From the NCBI RefSeq assembly GCF_009765275.1, contig NZ_VOPH01000009.1, positions 1-64,000 of the forward strand: DNA of 64,000 nt, read 5' to 3'. Numbering within the stretch: the stretch's first letter is position 1; every line of letters begins with the position of its first letter. Source of the stretch: Chachezhania sediminis (GTDB lineage: Bacteria > Pseudomonadota > Alphaproteobacteria > Rhodobacterales > Rhodobacteraceae). The notes beneath the pieces are model-generated. The model saw only the letters and a list, made by a program, of their open reading frames with translations, did no database searches and had not been told where the DNA came from. The position numbers and the translations under genes are program-made. Of the stretch, positions 43,321 to 51,057 are shown in pieces.

Positions 43321-44453
43321 ACCACGCGGGTGCCTCCGCCGGCGGGCGCCAGCATGGCCTGTGCGCCCAGAAGCCGGGTCACCTCGGAATGATAGATCAA
43401 CGCATCCTCGCGGCTGGCGTCGAAGCCCATGTAGTCTTCCCAGACCTCGCACAGCGTCGCCAGCAGATGCGGGGCGCGGGCGACCCGTTCGATCAGCACC
43501 CAGCGGCGCCATTCATAGGCCAGCGACCAGCCCGGCGTGCCCAGACGGCTGTCGGGCATCCGGTAGTGGAAGGCGGGCCGCGGCTTCACGGTGGTATTGC
43601 CGGGGTAGTAGTGCTGGAATTCGTCCGGACGAACGGCAGCGATGGCCGGCAGCAGGTCCAGACCGTGGTTCCGGCTGGCGATGTGCCGACCGACGATACC
43701 CACGAATGTGTCCATGTCCATCTCGGGCCCTGCATGGGCCATCTCGTCCACGAAACCGTCCGGGAAGGTCGACGCGAAGGGCAGTATCCGGCGGCTGAAA
43801 TCCATCGGGTCGCGGGCGCGCAGCCAGGGTTCCAGCAGGGCAAAGGCCAGCGCGACCGGGGGCAGGTCGGCCCCGGATTTCGGGTCCGCCAGTTCCACGT
43901 TCAGGTGCAGACCGAAGCTCCACGCCAGGCCGTCGCCCGATCCCTTGGCGCCCCGTGCGGTCAGCGCGGACAGCATGGATTCCATCACGGGAAGATCCGC
44001 CTGCGGACGAGGTTCGGTTACGACCTCGACCGGGATCACCGACCGGCCGAGCGAGATCACCGCATCCGCCAGGAACCCGGCCGACTGGGGCCGGAACTTG
44101 GTATCCAGGTAGATGTCCAATGCGCCGCAATCCGAGTTCGGCACATGCCATTCGGCGGGGCCCAAAGGCGCGGCCGAGCCATGAACGGCGGCGGCGGCAC
44201 AGCGGGCGGCTTCTTCCGGCGACAGGCCGCCGAACTCGATCTCGATCCCCACGCGGCGGGTGTTGATCGCGCTGGGGGCCTGCGGCAGCGGCGGATAGGC
44301 CAGGCTTTCCGTCAGGCAGGTGCGGGGGGCCGCGGCAGAGGTTTCGGTCGGAACGGTCGAGCGCGGAATTGCGCGCGCCGCGCCGGCGGTGGCGGGGCCA
44401 GGGACGCGGCCTTCGGTGGCTTTGTCTGCAGGGGCAATATCAATGAAGCTCAT
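43317..44453 (-). CDS. Putative amidoligase (glutamine synthetase-like fold)
   Basis: This 378-residue protein resembles the amidoligase_2 (COOH-NH2 ligase) family. RRVGIEIEFGGL at residues 67-78 supplies the ExE metal-binding strand of the GS-like fold, followed by SFGLHLNVEL, and FHYRMPDSRLG with EWRRWVLIERV near the C-terminus. The first 60 residues are Pro/Ala/Thr-rich and probably disordered. Such enzymes ligate an amine to a carboxylate with ATP; the product is unknown. An EcfG-type promoter lies directly upstream with its -10 only 8 bases before the ATG, so the mRNA may be leaderless or the true start slightly downstream. Confidence 0.8.
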   Translation of the reverse strand: MSFIDIAPADKATEGRVPGPATAGAARAIPRSTVPTETSAAAPRTCLTESLAYPPLPQAPSAINTRRVGIEIEFGGLSPEEAARCAAAAVHGSAAPLGPAEWHVPNSDCGALDIYLDTKFRPQSAGFLADAVISLGRSVIPVEVVTEPRPQADLPVMESMLSALTARGAKGSGDGLAWSFGLHLNVELADPKSGADLPPVALAFALLEPWLRARDPMDFSRRILPFASTFPDGFVDEMAHAGPEMDMDTFVGIVGRHIASRNHGLDLLPAIAAVRPDEFQHYYPGNTTVKPRPAFHYRMPDSRLGTPGWSLAYEWRRWVLIERVARAPHLLATLCEVWEDYMGFDASREDALIYHSEVTRLLGAQAMLAPAGGGTRVV

Positions 44454-44461
44454 GCAGATAC

Positions 44462-44486
44462 AACGCGCCCGAAGGCCCCGGGTTCC
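44462..44486 (-). promoter_or_regulatory. EcfG-type (general stress) promoter for the amidoligase operon
   Basis: On the minus strand GGAAC (44486-44482), 16 bases and CGTT (44465-44462) match the alphaproteobacterial EcfG consensus exactly. It lies in the 56-base gap after the sensor kinase stop and points at the amidoligase gene. Confidence 0.7.
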
Positions 44487-44509
44487 GGCCAGAGGCCGGA
44501 CTTTTGTCC

Positions 44510-46420
44510 TCAGGCCCCCGGATCGAAGGGTTGCAGGGGGAATTCCGCCGATACGGAATAGAAACCCGCGCCCTCGGTCACCTGGGCGTCGCTTTCCAGC
44601 TGCCGCGCGAAGGCGGTGATCAGCTGCGAGCCGAGCCCGGTGGACATGGCCTGGGTCTCCTCGTCCACTTCGCTGATCCCGTCGGGGCGCATCGAGTTGG
44701 TGATCGACAGCTTCAGCATTTCGCCGGCCTCTGTCGTCGTCTCGATCAGTTCCACCTTCAGCCAGCGCCGACCGGAGCTGTCCGCGCCGAAATATTTCAG
44801 CGCGTTGGTCACCGCCTCGACCGCCAGGAGCGCCACCGGCAGAGCCTGGTCGGGATAGAGGATGACGGGCGCCAGATCCATCTCGACATCCGGTTGCGCC
44901 GCACGGCCGCCGGGGGCCAGACTGACCAGCGGCCCAATCACGTCGCGCAACATGTCGTCGGCACGCACCCGGCCCAGTTCCGCCGCCTGGTACAGCCGCT
45001 GGTGCACCGTCGACATCCCCGCGACCCGGCGGTTGATGCTGGCCAGTGCGACGGCAACCTTGGGATCGTGGGTCCGCCGCGTCTGCATGTTGATGATGGA
45101 CGAAATCAGCTGAAGATTGTTCTTCACCCTGTGGTGCACTTCCTTCAGCAGCACGTCCTTGTCGTGCAGCGCGTCCATCAGACCGGCCTCGTCCCGTATC
45201 AGGGTGTCGGCCAGCGCCTGGAACTCGTTCTCGATCTCTTCCAGCTCGTGCGGCAGCGACCCTTCGGGCGCGGCCGCAGGCAGTTCCCGGATCCGTCCGA
45301 ACCGGCGCATCTGCGCGCCCAGGATCGACACGGGACGCACGATCTGGCGGTGGACGGCCCAGTACATCAGCCCCAGGGACAGAAGCCACATCAGAAGCGG
45401 GAACAGGGTCGCCGACAACGACGCCGCCTGCCAGATCGCCGGCGCGTCCAGCTGCCAGACGGCCACGGCATAGGCTGCCCCCGAGAGGATCGGAAGGGCC
45501 GCCATGGCGACATTGCCGTATTCCATCACCTGAACGGACCGCGAATCAAGTCCGACATCGGGCTGGTTCGGGTGGAACTGTTCGATCAGGGCCATCCGCA
45601 CGTCTTCCGGCGGTATGCCCATGTCCGGCGTTACCGATCCCGGTTTGGGCGGCGTCAGGATCCGTCCTTGCGTGTTCACGGAAAACAGCATCAGCGCCCC
45701 CCCTGCCCCGTCGCCGGGCGTGACCTCGGGGGCCGTCAGCTCGGTCACCTGGGACACGATCACCGTGACGGTGCCGGCCAGACCGGTGGGCGCACCTTCG
45801 TCGGTCAGGGACCAGACCGGGGCGGACACCACCGTGTCGGCCGCACGCTTGGCATCGTCGTCCGAGGACAGGCGGCGGATCGTCAGCATGCCGCGGCCGG
45901 TGCCCACCGTCGGCGGGTTGCGCTCGTCCGAGGCGCAGAAGAACGGCTCTTCTTCCGCTTGCGCCAGGGGGCCGTCCTGGCCGGTGGCGATGCCGTCGCC
46001 GGTCGCAGGCTGGGCACTGAGGCGCCGGTTGGTCAGCGGCGTGAAACCGGCATAGACGAAATGACTGCCGGACCCGTTGATGAAGCGACGCATCAGCGCG
46101 GCACAGGCGTTGGGTTCGTGCAGTACCTCGGGGAGCACGGCCGCCAACGTGCCCGAGGCGGCGCGCGCGGAATCGAGTTCATCCCGCTCGGCCTCGGCAA
46201 AGTCGGTCAGGCGGACCAGCCGGTCGCGCCGCGCTATCTCGTCCAGTTCGTTCTGCAAACGAAGCGTCTGCGCCACGGCGATCAGGCCCATGGGCAGCAG
46301 GGCAAGCGTCAGAAGGACTGCCAGCCGGTAGGACAGGCTTCTGCGCCATGGCTGGCCCGGCGGCTCGGAAGGCGCGCCGCCGGCCTCGACCCAGTCCGGG
46401 CCGTTATCGTCCGGCGTCAA
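44510..46420 (-). CDS. Membrane sensor histidine kinase, HWE/HisKA_2 type (general stress response)
   Basis: This 636-residue kinase has a membrane segment at about residues 31-50, a large extracytoplasmic sensor region to about residue 330 and a second membrane segment at about 333-355. A HAMP-like helix and coiled linker follow, then HisKA_2 with the phosphoacceptor in LLKEVHHRVKNNLQLIS (His429/430) and a C-terminal ATPase (VEAVTNALKYFGAD, GLGSQLITAFARQL). Kinases of this type phosphorylate PhyR. The gene overlaps ecfG by four bases, which supports direct function in this circuit. No extracytoplasmic ligand domain is recognised. Confidence 0.9.
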   Translation of the reverse strand: MTPDDNGPDWVEAGGAPSEPPGQPWRRSLSYRLAVLLTLALLPMGLIAVAQTLRLQNELDEIARRDRLVRLTDFAEAERDELDSARAASGTLAAVLPEVLHEPNACAALMRRFINGSGSHFVYAGFTPLTNRRLSAQPATGDGIATGQDGPLAQAEEEPFFCASDERNPPTVGTGRGMLTIRRLSSDDDAKRAADTVVSAPVWSLTDEGAPTGLAGTVTVIVSQVTELTAPEVTPGDGAGGALMLFSVNTQGRILTPPKPGSVTPDMGIPPEDVRMALIEQFHPNQPDVGLDSRSVQVMEYGNVAMAALPILSGAAYAVAVWQLDAPAIWQAASLSATLFPLLMWLLSLGLMYWAVHRQIVRPVSILGAQMRRFGRIRELPAAAPEGSLPHELEEIENEFQALADTLIRDEAGLMDALHDKDVLLKEVHHRVKNNLQLISSIINMQTRRTHDPKVAVALASINRRVAGMSTVHQRLYQAAELGRVRADDMLRDVIGPLVSLAPGGRAAQPDVEMDLAPVILYPDQALPVALLAVEAVTNALKYFGADSSGRRWLKVELIETTTEAGEMLKLSITNSMRPDGISEVDEETQAMSTGLGSQLITAFARQLESDAQVTEGAGFYSVSAEFPLQPFDPGA

Positions 46421-47037
46421 CCCAGTGCGCTCCCGTTGCCGGCCACCACCGCGCGGGTCGCCGCGTCGGTCATCTCCAGCGTCTCGTCGGGTTCCAGGCC
46501 CATCCGTTCAGCCAGTGCCGTGCGGCCCCGGGCCAGACGGCTCTTGATCGTGCCGACCTTCACGCCGCAGACTTCTGCCGCTTCCTCATAGGAATACTGA
46601 AGCACCCCGACCAGCGTCAGGACCTCGCGCTGTTCGGCGGGAAGTTCGGCCAGCGCCACACGCAGGTCCGCCATCTGAAGCCGACCGTCATGCGCCGGCT
46701 TTTCCGACAGCTTGCCAACCATGACACCATCGGCATCCTCGACCATGCGGCCGGCCTTGCGACGGTCGGAATAATAGGTGTTGCGCAGGATCGTGAAGAG
46801 CCATGCCCGCATGTTCGTGCCTTCCTCGAACCGGTCCAGCGCGGACCAGGCCTTCAGAACGGTGTCCTGCACCAGGTCGTCGGCCTGCGCCGAGTTCCGC
46901 GTGAGACTGAGCGCGAAGGCGCGCAGCACTTTCATGTGCGAGACCAGCTCGTCCTTGCCGCGGGCGCGGGCGCCGGCAGTGTCGGACGGCGAGGGCTTGC
47001 CTGACGGGGGCTGTTCGGCCGAAGCGGCAGCCGTCAT
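46417..47037 (-). CDS. ecfG: EcfG-type RNA polymerase sigma factor
   Basis: This 206-residue group ECF15 sigma factor has region 2 at about residues 30-95 (LTRNSAQADDLVQDTVLKAW and MRAWLFTILRNTYYSDRRK) and region 4 at about 120-175 (LAELPAEQREVLTLVGVLQY, YEEAAEVCGVKVGTIKSRLA). It directs transcription from GGAAC-N16-17-CGTT promoters when freed from NepR. The start ATG at 47037 overlaps the nepR stop. The order nepR-ecfG-kinase divergent from phyR is the classical alphaproteobacterial GSR locus. Confidence 0.95.
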   Translation of the reverse strand: MTAAASAEQPPSGKPSPSDTAGARARGKDELVSHMKVLRAFALSLTRNSAQADDLVQDTVLKAWSALDRFEEGTNMRAWLFTILRNTYYSDRRKAGRMVEDADGVMVGKLSEKPAHDGRLQMADLRVALAELPAEQREVLTLVGVLQYSYEEAAEVCGVKVGTIKSRLARGRTALAERMGLEPDETLEMTDAATRAVVAGNGSALG

Positions 47038-47231
47038 TGCGCGCTCTCCCCGTTGCCGCCCGCCAGCCGCGATGCACCCGGTGACGGTTGCGGCGCCTCG
47101 ATCTTGTTCAGCTGGTCGAGCAGATCCATCAACCGTGGGGGCAGCGCCTCCTCGATATCTTCTTCGAACACCCTGCGCAGACTTTCGTCGATCTGCACGG
47201 CTGCGGTTCTTCTTTCCTTGTGGTGTGGCAT
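47034..47231 (-). CDS. nepR: NepR-type anti-sigma factor
   Basis: This 65-residue protein contains the NepR core DESLRRVFEEDIEEALPPRL followed by MDLLDQL, the helix pair that clamps EcfG and switches to phosphorylated PhyR under stress. The ATG at 47231 follows AAGGGA; a TTG six codons upstream is less likely. It is the first gene of the leftward GSR operon, and its promoter is the EcfG site at 47305-47329, which implies positive autoregulation. Confidence 0.93.
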   Translation of the reverse strand: MPHHKERRTAAVQIDESLRRVFEEDIEEALPPRLMDLLDQLNKIEAPQPSPGASRLAGGNGESAQ

Positions 47232-47298
47232 GGTGTCCCTTCGGCCCAACTTCCCTTTCAGAGTTCCAGCGGTCCAACAAAAAACTTGGCTCTTTCAC

Positions 47299-47329
47299 GG
47301 AACAAACGCCCCATACCAGCGTTTGTTCC
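47299..47329. promoter_or_regulatory. Symmetrical bidirectional EcfG promoter (phyR and nepR-ecfG-kinase)
   Basis: The outer ten bases on each side are exact inverted repeats (GGAACAAACG and CGTTTGTTCC). Rightward: GGAAC at 47299-47303, N16, CGTT at 47320-47323 for phyR. Leftward: GGAAC at 47329-47325, N16, CGTT at 47308-47305 for nepR. Each -35 element is the mirror of the other's, so both directions overlap completely. Confidence 0.85.
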
Positions 47330-47359
47330 CCGAGAGACGACGTTTCGGGAGAAAAAATT

Positions 47360-48202
47360 TTGACGACCCCTACCAACTCTACCACGGGCGCGACGCTCAC
47401 CCTCTCGGACCTCATTGCCCCGCACCTGCCATATCTGCGCCGCCATGCGCGGGCCCTGACGGGGTCGCAGCCGGGCGGCGATGCCTATGCCGCCGCGACG
47501 CTGGAGGCGATCCTGGCCGAACCGTCATGCTTCGACACGGCACGGCTGGGCGGAAAGGCGGCGCTGTTCGCGGTGTTCCACTCGATCTGGTCGGGCAGCG
47601 GTTCGCCGATGCCCGAAGTCGAACCCGACACCATGCCAGGTGCCCGGTCGAAGGCCATCGAACGGCTGTCGGCCCTGACCCCGGGCAGCCGCGAGGCGCT
47701 GATGCTGAACACCGTCGAAGGGTTCACGGTGCGCGAGGTGGCGCAGGTCATGGACGTGACCCCGGCCGAGGCAGAGACGCTGGTCCGCGCCGCCCGGGAC
47801 GAGATGCAGGCCGGCGTGCAGGGCCGGATCATGATCATCGAGGACGAGGCGATCATCGCCATGGACCTGGAAGGCATCTGCCAGATGATGGGCCATTCGG
47901 TGACAGGCATCGCCCGTACCCGCGCCGCGGCCGTGGCCCTGGGCAAGCGCGAGCAGCCGGACCTGATCCTGGCCGACATCCAGCTGGCGGACAATTCCAG
48001 CGGCATCGACGCGGTGAACGACCTGATGACCGAAATGCCGGATGTGCCGGTGATCTTCATCACCGCCTTCCCGGAACGGCTGCTGACGGGCGAACGTCCG
48101 GAACCGGCCTTCCTGATCGCCAAGCCCTATGAACCGGACCAGGTGATCTCTGCTGTCAGCCAGGCCATGTTCTTCGCCTCGACCGAGACGCTGAAAGGCT
48201 GA
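47360..48202 (+). CDS. phyR: PhyR anti-anti-sigma response regulator
   Basis: This 280-residue PhyR has an N-terminal sigma-factor-like domain (residues about 15-150, with AIERLSALTPGSREALMLNT and FTVREVAQVMDVTPAEAETL) and a C-terminal receiver (MIIEDEAIIAMDLEG, phosphoacceptor Asp206 in LILADIQLADNSSG, Lys255 in AKPYEPD). When phosphorylated it binds NepR and frees EcfG. The TTG at 47360 is the best start because GGGAGA lies upstream, no ATG precedes the conserved domain, and it begins 37 bases after the -10 element. It is divergent from nepR. Confidence 0.93.
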   Translation: MTTPTNSTTGATLTLSDLIAPHLPYLRRHARALTGSQPGGDAYAAATLEAILAEPSCFDTARLGGKAALFAVFHSIWSGSGSPMPEVEPDTMPGARSKAIERLSALTPGSREALMLNTVEGFTVREVAQVMDVTPAEAETLVRAARDEMQAGVQGRIMIIEDEAIIAMDLEGICQMMGHSVTGIARTRAAAVALGKREQPDLILADIQLADNSSGIDAVNDLMTEMPDVPVIFITAFPERLLTGERPEPAFLIAKPYEPDQVISAVSQAMFFASTETLKG

Positions 48203-48233
48203 TCTCCCCGGCCCTGGCCGATCTATGTGCACA

Positions 48234-48266
48234 GGCCCGCGTTCCCCCAAGGGACGCGGGCCTTTT
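48234..48266 (+). terminator. Rho-independent terminator of phyR
   Basis: GGCCCGCGT and ACGCGGGCC form a perfect 9-bp stem with an 11-base loop followed by TTTT, 32 bases after the phyR stop. Confidence 0.85.
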
Positions 48267-48308
48267 GCGTTGATCCGGCGGTCCCGAATGATCGGGGTTC
48301 AAGCCAGC

Positions 48309-48329
48309 GGTGCGTGGGTCCCACGCACC
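48309..48329. repeat. GTGCGTGG palindromic element, copy 1
   Basis: GGTGCGTGGG-T-CCCACGCACC is a perfect palindrome. Related elements occur at 48407, 58239 and 60405, always between genes. Confidence 0.8.
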
Positions 48330-48406
48330 CTGCGACATGTTCTTTGGGCCTGGCCCGCGCGGCCCCTGATCGGGTTCTCGCCCGGTCCCGTAGCTGCCCT
48401 CTGTAG

Positions 48407-48427
48407 GGTGCGTGGGAACCACGCACC
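48407..48427. repeat. GTGCGTGG palindromic element, copy 2
   Basis: GGTGCGTGG-GAA-CCACGCACC has 9-bp arms and a 3-base centre, 98 bases from copy 1 in the same interval. Confidence 0.8.
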
Positions 48428-48722
48428 TTCCCCGGCAAGGCCCCTGCCCGCGCAAGGTCAAGGTCCCCACACCGAGAGGTCAGACAGTTACCGCCGACCA
48501 CGGCCAAAGCCCGGAATGCGTCGACCGGTTTCCGCGACCGGCAGCGCATACTTTCCCGGTGTCGATCGCTACGTGATGATGGTCAGGCCGGCGGCTACCC
48601 CAAGTATGGGCCGGTCCACGCATGGGCCCGGGCACTGCGCCCCCTGCCCCGCCCGGTGCGCAAACAAAAACCCCCGCCCGGGCCACGCCCGGACGAGGGT
48701 CAAGCGTGGATCTTCGTGCGCC

Positions 48723-49220
48723 CTACGAGGCGGCGAGCGAACGCAGCATCCAGGCCGCTTTTTCGTGGAAGGCCGCGCGCGCGGTGGCCAGATCGGCCGT
48801 CACCGCGTCCCGCTGCCCTTCGGCAATCTCGATCAGCGCGTGCAGGCGGTGGGCCACGCGCACGTGATCGTGGGCCAGCGCCTCGCACATGTCGCCGGCG
48901 CTGGGGCTGTCGCCCAGTTCCTGGACGACGTTTTCGCCCAGCACGCCCGCGATCTTCATCGGCGTCAGGTGACCCAGTGCGCGGATCCGTTCGGCCAGCA
49001 CGTCGGCGGCGGCGAACATGTCCTCGTACTGCTCTTCCGTCAGGTTATGGACCGCGTAGAACAGCGGACCTTCAACGTTCCAGTGGCAGATATGCGTCTT
49101 CAGCGTCAGCGCATAGGTGTCGGAGAGGACGTCGCTCAGCGCTGCGGCAATCGGGGCTGCCTTCTTCACACCGGAGGCAACCTCGACGGTGGACGGCACA
49201 ACTTTGAGAGCATCGGTCAT
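48723..49220 (-). CDS. dps: Dps-family ferritin-like DNA-protection protein
   Basis: This 165-residue protein has the Dps helical core. KTHICHWNVEGPLF (residues about 41-54) carries the ferroxidase His, and YEDMFAAADVLAERIRALG carries the acidic ligands. Dps dodecamers oxidise Fe(II) with peroxide and shield DNA in starvation or oxidative stress. The ATG at 49220 follows AAAGGAG; upstream in-frame residues are not family-like. It lies 102 bases downstream of the DUF1328 gene on the same strand with no EcfG site of its own, so it is probably transcribed from the EcfG promoters at 49576-49754. Confidence 0.92.
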   Translation of the reverse strand: MTDALKVVPSTVEVASGVKKAAPIAAALSDVLSDTYALTLKTHICHWNVEGPLFYAVHNLTEEQYEDMFAAADVLAERIRALGHLTPMKIAGVLGENVVQELGDSPSAGDMCEALAHDHVRVAHRLHALIEIAEGQRDAVTADLATARAAFHEKAAWMLRSLAAS

Positions 49221-49322
49221 AACGGACTCCTTTCGGTTCATCGGCGGGGCCCGGAGGGGCCCACGCAAGGGTCGGGGATGCCGCGCGACCGGCACCCCCG
49301 GGCAATGTCGTCAGGTTCGGTG

Positions 49323-49493
49323 TCAGATGCCGCGGCCGCGCACGGCACGCATTACAAGAGTGACAACGAACAGGATCAGGAAGAGCACGAACAGGATCTG
49401 TGCAATCCCGGCCGAGGCGCTTGCAACGCCCCCAAAGCCGAACACGGCGGCAACAAGGGCAACGATCAGGAAGGTAAGGGCCCAACCCAACAT
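49323..49493 (-). CDS. DUF1328 small membrane protein
   Basis: This 56-residue hydrophobic protein starts [20 protein letters not shown], is Gly/Ala-rich and has two membrane helices and the basic end RAVRGRGI. It matches the DUF1328 (YtjA-like) family of tiny inner-membrane proteins of unknown role that are often stress-induced. AAAAGGAG stands seven bases before the ATG. Two EcfG-type promoters upstream make it a probable GSR target. Confidence 0.85.
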   Translation of the reverse strand: MLGWALTFLIVALVAAVFGFGGVASASAGIAQILFVLFLILFVVTLVMRAVRGRGI

Positions 49494-49575
49494 GGCAGTC
49501 TCCTTTTCTTTGATTTTGCTTCAGTTTCAGTTCTTAATCTGTCCCGGCTGCTGTCCCCCGGGGCTTCGGAAAGTG

Positions 49576-49600
49576 AACGGTGCTGCGGCGGTTTTGTTCC
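49576..49600 (-). promoter_or_regulatory. EcfG-type promoter of the DUF1328-dps pair (proximal)
   Basis: On the minus strand GGAAC (49600-49596), 16 bases and CGTT (49579-49576) match the consensus exactly, 83 bases before the DUF1328 start. Confidence 0.75.
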
Positions 49601-49729
49601 CAGCTTTTTCAACCTCGGCCTGAACCAGACAGTTGGTGGCAATAGACCGGGGAGGACGAAGCGCAGGACCTGGGACAGGTGCTAGACGGCCCTGCGCTCC
49701 GCCAGGCAGGTTTCCCCACCCGAAGTCAA

Positions 49730-49754
49730 AACGCCTCGGAACCGGGCCGGTTCC
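49730..49754 (-). promoter_or_regulatory. Second EcfG-type promoter upstream of DUF1328-dps (distal)
   Basis: On the minus strand GGAAC (49754-49750), 16 bases and CGTT (49733-49730) match exactly. The spacer itself contains GGAACC in the other orientation. It lies just downstream of the rep stop. Confidence 0.65.
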
Positions 49755-49805
49755 CTTGCCGCTCCGGGGACGATCATTAACGTAGGGGAAGAACCGTTTC
49801 GGCCA

Positions 49806-50495
49806 TCAGGCGCGGACGGCAACCTCGGCCACCGTGGGGTCGATGTCCCGACAGGCGCTTTCCAGCAGGGCCTGATAATGGGTCATGACATAGCTGGCAT
49901 GAAACCGGCTGGGCGCGGACAGGACCAGACGCCCCCCTTCCCGCCCGGTGCGGGCCAGTGCCTGGAACCAGGCCGAAAACAACGCCGCATCCGCCCCCTG
50001 CAATACCGCCTGCGCCAGGGACCATTCCGTCCCGTCGTCCCGGATCGGGATCGCCTGCGTCGGCCCGCGGGGTTGCAGCGGCACCACCTTGTCCGTGGGG
50101 GCATCATGGGTTTCGGCCATCCGCAGATCGAAATCCGGCCCGACCGAAGGCCAGTGTGCCTGCGTATCCTTCAGGATCCGGTCAAGGTCCAACCCGTATT
50201 CGCTGACCCGTCCTCGCGCACCCTGCCGACGCAGAACCAGCCAGCCCAGGGTGCGGAAGGCCGCCATTTCCCGTTTCACGGTGCGTTCGTCGACATTCCA
50301 CAGCCGCGCGATCTCTCGCTGGCCAATGGCCAGTTCGTCGCGGGCCCAGTTGTAGCGGGCGGTCAGCAAAGTCAGGAATCGCAGCGCCCGCACGTGGCCC
50401 ATCTTGCCCCCCGCCAGCCCATAGGCGCCGACGGCCGTCAGCAGATCGTATTTCAGGGCAGCGGCCCGGCTGCCCGTGGGTTTCACTGCGCGCAT
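49806..50495 (-). CDS. DnaA-like plasmid replication initiator
   Basis: This 229-residue protein has a winged-HTH segment near residues 60-115 (GQREIARLWNVDERTVKREM, TLGWLVLRRQGARGRVSEYG). The C-terminal part resembles the N-terminal domain of DnaA (WSLAQAVLQGADAALFSAWF, then LVLSAPSRFHASYVMTHYQA). It lacks an AAA+ domain. This matches the DnaA-like replicases described for Rhodobacterales plasmids, which sit divergent from parAB. The ATG at 50495 was chosen because upstream in-frame sequence is basic and not protein-like. Assignment rests on architecture and context. Confidence 0.75.
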   Translation of the reverse strand: MRAVKPTGSRAAALKYDLLTAVGAYGLAGGKMGHVRALRFLTLLTARYNWARDELAIGQREIARLWNVDERTVKREMAAFRTLGWLVLRRQGARGRVSEYGLDLDRILKDTQAHWPSVGPDFDLRMAETHDAPTDKVVPLQPRGPTQAIPIRDDGTEWSLAQAVLQGADAALFSAWFQALARTGREGGRLVLSAPSRFHASYVMTHYQALLESACRDIDPTVAEVAVRA

Positions 50496-50749
50496 CGCGC
50501 CCTCGCTGCCAAGATCCCGTGATATACGGAACCGTCGCTGTCTTGTGTCGGGACGATGCCCGCTCGTGCCTCTGGGTGTTCCCCGGCGGTTTCCGCCTCT
50601 GGAACGGGTCGGCCCGTTGTTCCGGCCTGATCTCAACGCTCTTTCCGAACTTGGGGTGATTTGCGTCCGATTTTTCGATTCTGTCAAGAGACCTGTGGTC
50701 GAGGGCCTGATCTCGATCCAATCCAAAGACGAAAAATCAGGTTCATTGG

Positions 50750-50761
50750 TATTGGGGGACA
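50750..50761 (-). repeat. Iteron-like repeat, inverted copy
   Basis: TATTGGGGGACA is the reverse complement of TGTCCCCCAATA. It is the left-hand member of the set and overlaps the GACATC palindrome. Confidence 0.65.
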
Positions 50762-50789
50762 TCAAGGATGTCACCTGGATTTGGCCTTT

Positions 50790-50802
50790 TGTCCCCCAAT
50801 AT
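50790..50802 (+). repeat. Iteron-like repeat, direct copy 1
   Basis: TGTCCCCCAATAT is identical to the copy that starts 32 bases further right, i.e. about three helical turns away. Confidence 0.7.
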
Positions 50803-50821
50803 CTGGCGGACGCGGGCAAAG

Positions 50822-50834
50822 TGTCCCCCAATAT
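50822..50834 (+). repeat. Iteron-like repeat, direct copy 2
   Basis: This is a second identical TGTCCCCCAATAT, so both direct copies present the same DNA face to a bound initiator. Confidence 0.7.
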
Positions 50835-51057
50835 TCCGCCATGATGTGGAGCGCGGGGGGCGGTTCCAGGGCCCGATCCGGTCCGTCCAGCGAATCATCC
50901 GGGGCCGGAAAGCCATGATTTTCCGCGCCCCTAGTGGCTAAAGCCGTTCCGGACGCTTTTCCGGTGAAATCAGAATAATTCGTTTTGTGCGTTTTGCAAA
51001 TTCAGCGTAAATACGGACGCGAGCAGAATGAGCGTCCCGAAGGGGACAGGAGGCAGG

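Larger units (their letters stand above)
48203..48722. other. Gene-free interval after phyR
   Basis: These 520 bases contain the phyR terminator (48234-48266) and two copies of a GTGCGTGG palindrome, but no gene with a credible start or family. The convergent Dps gene ends at its right edge. Confidence 0.55.
49494..49805. other. Promoter-bearing interval between the DUF1328 gene and rep
   Basis: No protein gene is seen in these 312 bases. Two leftward EcfG promoters (49576-49600 and 49730-49754) lie here 154 bases apart. A transcript from the upstream one could contain a short non-coding RNA or simply a long leader. Confidence 0.5.
50496..51057. other. Candidate replication origin region between rep and parA
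   Basis: No gene is seen here. The interval is AT-richer than its surroundings. It contains one inverted and two direct copies of TGTCCCCCAATA, the palindrome GACATC-AAG-GATGTC at 50758-50772, and AT-rich patches at about 50640-50760 and 50970-51010. Together with the flanking divergent rep and parA genes this suggests the origin. Confidence 0.6.

Noticed and set aside
48225-49685. 486-codon plus-strand frame over the phyR downstream region and dps
   Set aside because: It runs antisense to dps and DUF1328 and through the palindromic intergenic region with no protein-like pattern.
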